Assembly (NCBI GenBank): GCA_947258835.1
Contig: CAMYJY010000141.1
Coordinates: 1-12,720 of the forward strand
DNA: 12,720 nt
Direction of reading: 5' to 3'
Source: an uncultured Pirellulales bacterium
Lineage (GTDB): Bacteria; Planctomycetota; Planctomycetia; Pirellulales; Lacipirellulaceae
The notes beneath the pieces were generated by a model, which worked only from the letters and a program-made list of their open reading frames with translations, ran no database searches and had not been told where the DNA came from. Position numbers and translations under genes: made by a program. How positions within the stretch are numbered: position 1 is the first letter of the stretch; every line of letters starts with the position of its first letter. Below, one piece after another: positions 12,382 through 12,720 of the stretch.

Positions 12382-12416
12382 ACCTTGGATCAAGCTCCGC
12401 TTGATCCAAGGTCTAG
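12378..12416 (+). other. 17-bp perfect hairpin containing the regulator's stop codon
   Basis: CTAGACCTTGGATCAAG (12378-12394), loop CTCCG, CTTGATCCAAGGTCTAG (12400-12416). The TAG stop (12379-12381) is inside the left arm. No T-run follows, so intrinsic termination would be inefficient; it may act with Rho or protect the 3' end. Confidence 0.8.
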
Positions 12417-12435
12417 CTGAATTGGGCGGATGCAT

Positions 12436-12720
12436 GGGGTCTGGCACATTTTTTTGGCCCGCGGACCGTATGCGTCACACCCAACCCAACCGCCAAAAAA
12501 ATGTGCCTGCCCCCCTCGAACCCTGGGGAATTACCGGACGGCAGGGCACCACGGGGTCTGGCTCATTTTTTTGGCCCGCGGGCCGCATGCGCCACGCCCA
12601 GCCCAACCGCCAAAAAAATGTGCCTGACCCCTTCGAACCCTGGGGAATTACCGGACGGCAGGGCACCACGGGGTCTGGCTCATTTTTTTGGCCCGCGGGC
12701 CGTATGCGCCACACCCAGCA
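12436..12720 (+). repeat. 117-bp tandem array of the 79-bp palindromic element
   Basis: Units start at 12436, 12553 and 12670 (period 117 bp); the third is cut by the window edge. Each unit is a 79-bp element (12436-12514 and 12553-12631) plus a nearly constant 38-bp spacer. The left arm is GGGGTCTGGC-T/A-CATTTTTTT and the right arm the reverse complement of GGGGTCAGGCACATTTTTTT; the core holds the perfect palindrome GGCCCGCGGGCC in unit 2 and unit 3. The open frames through it are a by-product of a period divisible by three and are not genes. Confidence 0.9.

Noticed and set aside
12430..12714. Open frames in the right-end array
   Set aside because: They exist only because the 117-bp period is divisible by three; their sequences repeat the palindrome.
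12436..12720. CRISPR array
   Set aside because: The period is 117 bp and the long repeat itself, including the spacer, is conserved. There are no unique ~30-40-bp spacers and no cas genes.
12436..12720. Integron attC sites
   Set aside because: No cassette genes lie between units and no RYYYAAC/GTTRRRY core sites sit at the element ends.
1..12720. tRNA, rRNA or riboswitch genes
   Set aside because: I saw no cloverleaf with a GTTCRA-type arm, no rRNA core sequence and no known riboswitch core. A covariance-model scan would be needed to be certain.

Overview
The window looks like a piece of a Planctomycetota chromosome, probably from the Pirellulales side. This is inferred from four things: a small zinc-ribbon protein starting MGIRLKCPNGH with a C-terminal membrane anchor, a style I associate with planctomycetes; a secreted, extremely cysteine-rich small protein; large gene-poor gaps full of short palindromic repeats; and moderately high GC. 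There are no plasmid, phage or IS transposase genes, no CRISPR array, and no rRNA or tRNA gene that I could recognise.

Layout. 1-1504 is mostly repeat DNA around one gene, a GlsB/YeaQ-type small membrane protein (263-670, minus). It has a 79-bp palindromic element and a 61-bp tandem duplication just upstream, then a strong intrinsic terminator at 970-1003. 1505-2071 encodes a lipoprotein of unknown function. 2072-2424 is a repeat-rich gap leading to the Cys-rich exported protein (2425-2910), which ends in a clear terminator. The zinc-ribbon membrane protein (3000-3383, minus) and uppP/bacA (3624-4400, plus; undecaprenyl-diphosphate phosphatase of cell-envelope lipid recycling) are divergent around a perfect 16-bp hairpin. 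groES (4721-5038) and groEL (5136-6758) form the chaperonin operon and end at a clean intrinsic terminator. 6833-7303 is a nest of inverted repeats with no gene.

7304-8314 (minus) is an NAD(P)-dependent epimerase/reductase-type SDR. It is divergent from 8733-9893 (plus), a member of the YghO / bacterial ceramide-synthase-like acyltransferase family. Because the bacterial ceramide pathway uses exactly one enzyme of each type, this pair is a candidate CerR/CerS-like lipid module, though no serine palmitoyltransferase gene is in view. 10131-10652 is a RimI-like N-acetyltransferase. 11038-12381 is a complete NtrC-type response regulator (receiver, sigma-54 AAA+, Fis-type HTH) with no partner kinase in the window. 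The right end (12436-12720) is a 117-bp tandem array of the same 79-bp element seen near the left end.

Two observations stand out. First, a 79-bp element with asymmetric ends recurs with exactly the same length in two places and opposite orientation; its two arms pair except at two T-T mismatches. Second, near-consensus sigma-54 (-24/-12) promoter sequences lie upstream of both groES and the sigma-54 activator gene. Each is preceded at roughly 95-130 bp by a palindrome, which suggests enhancer-dependent control of a chaperonin operon and of the regulator itself.
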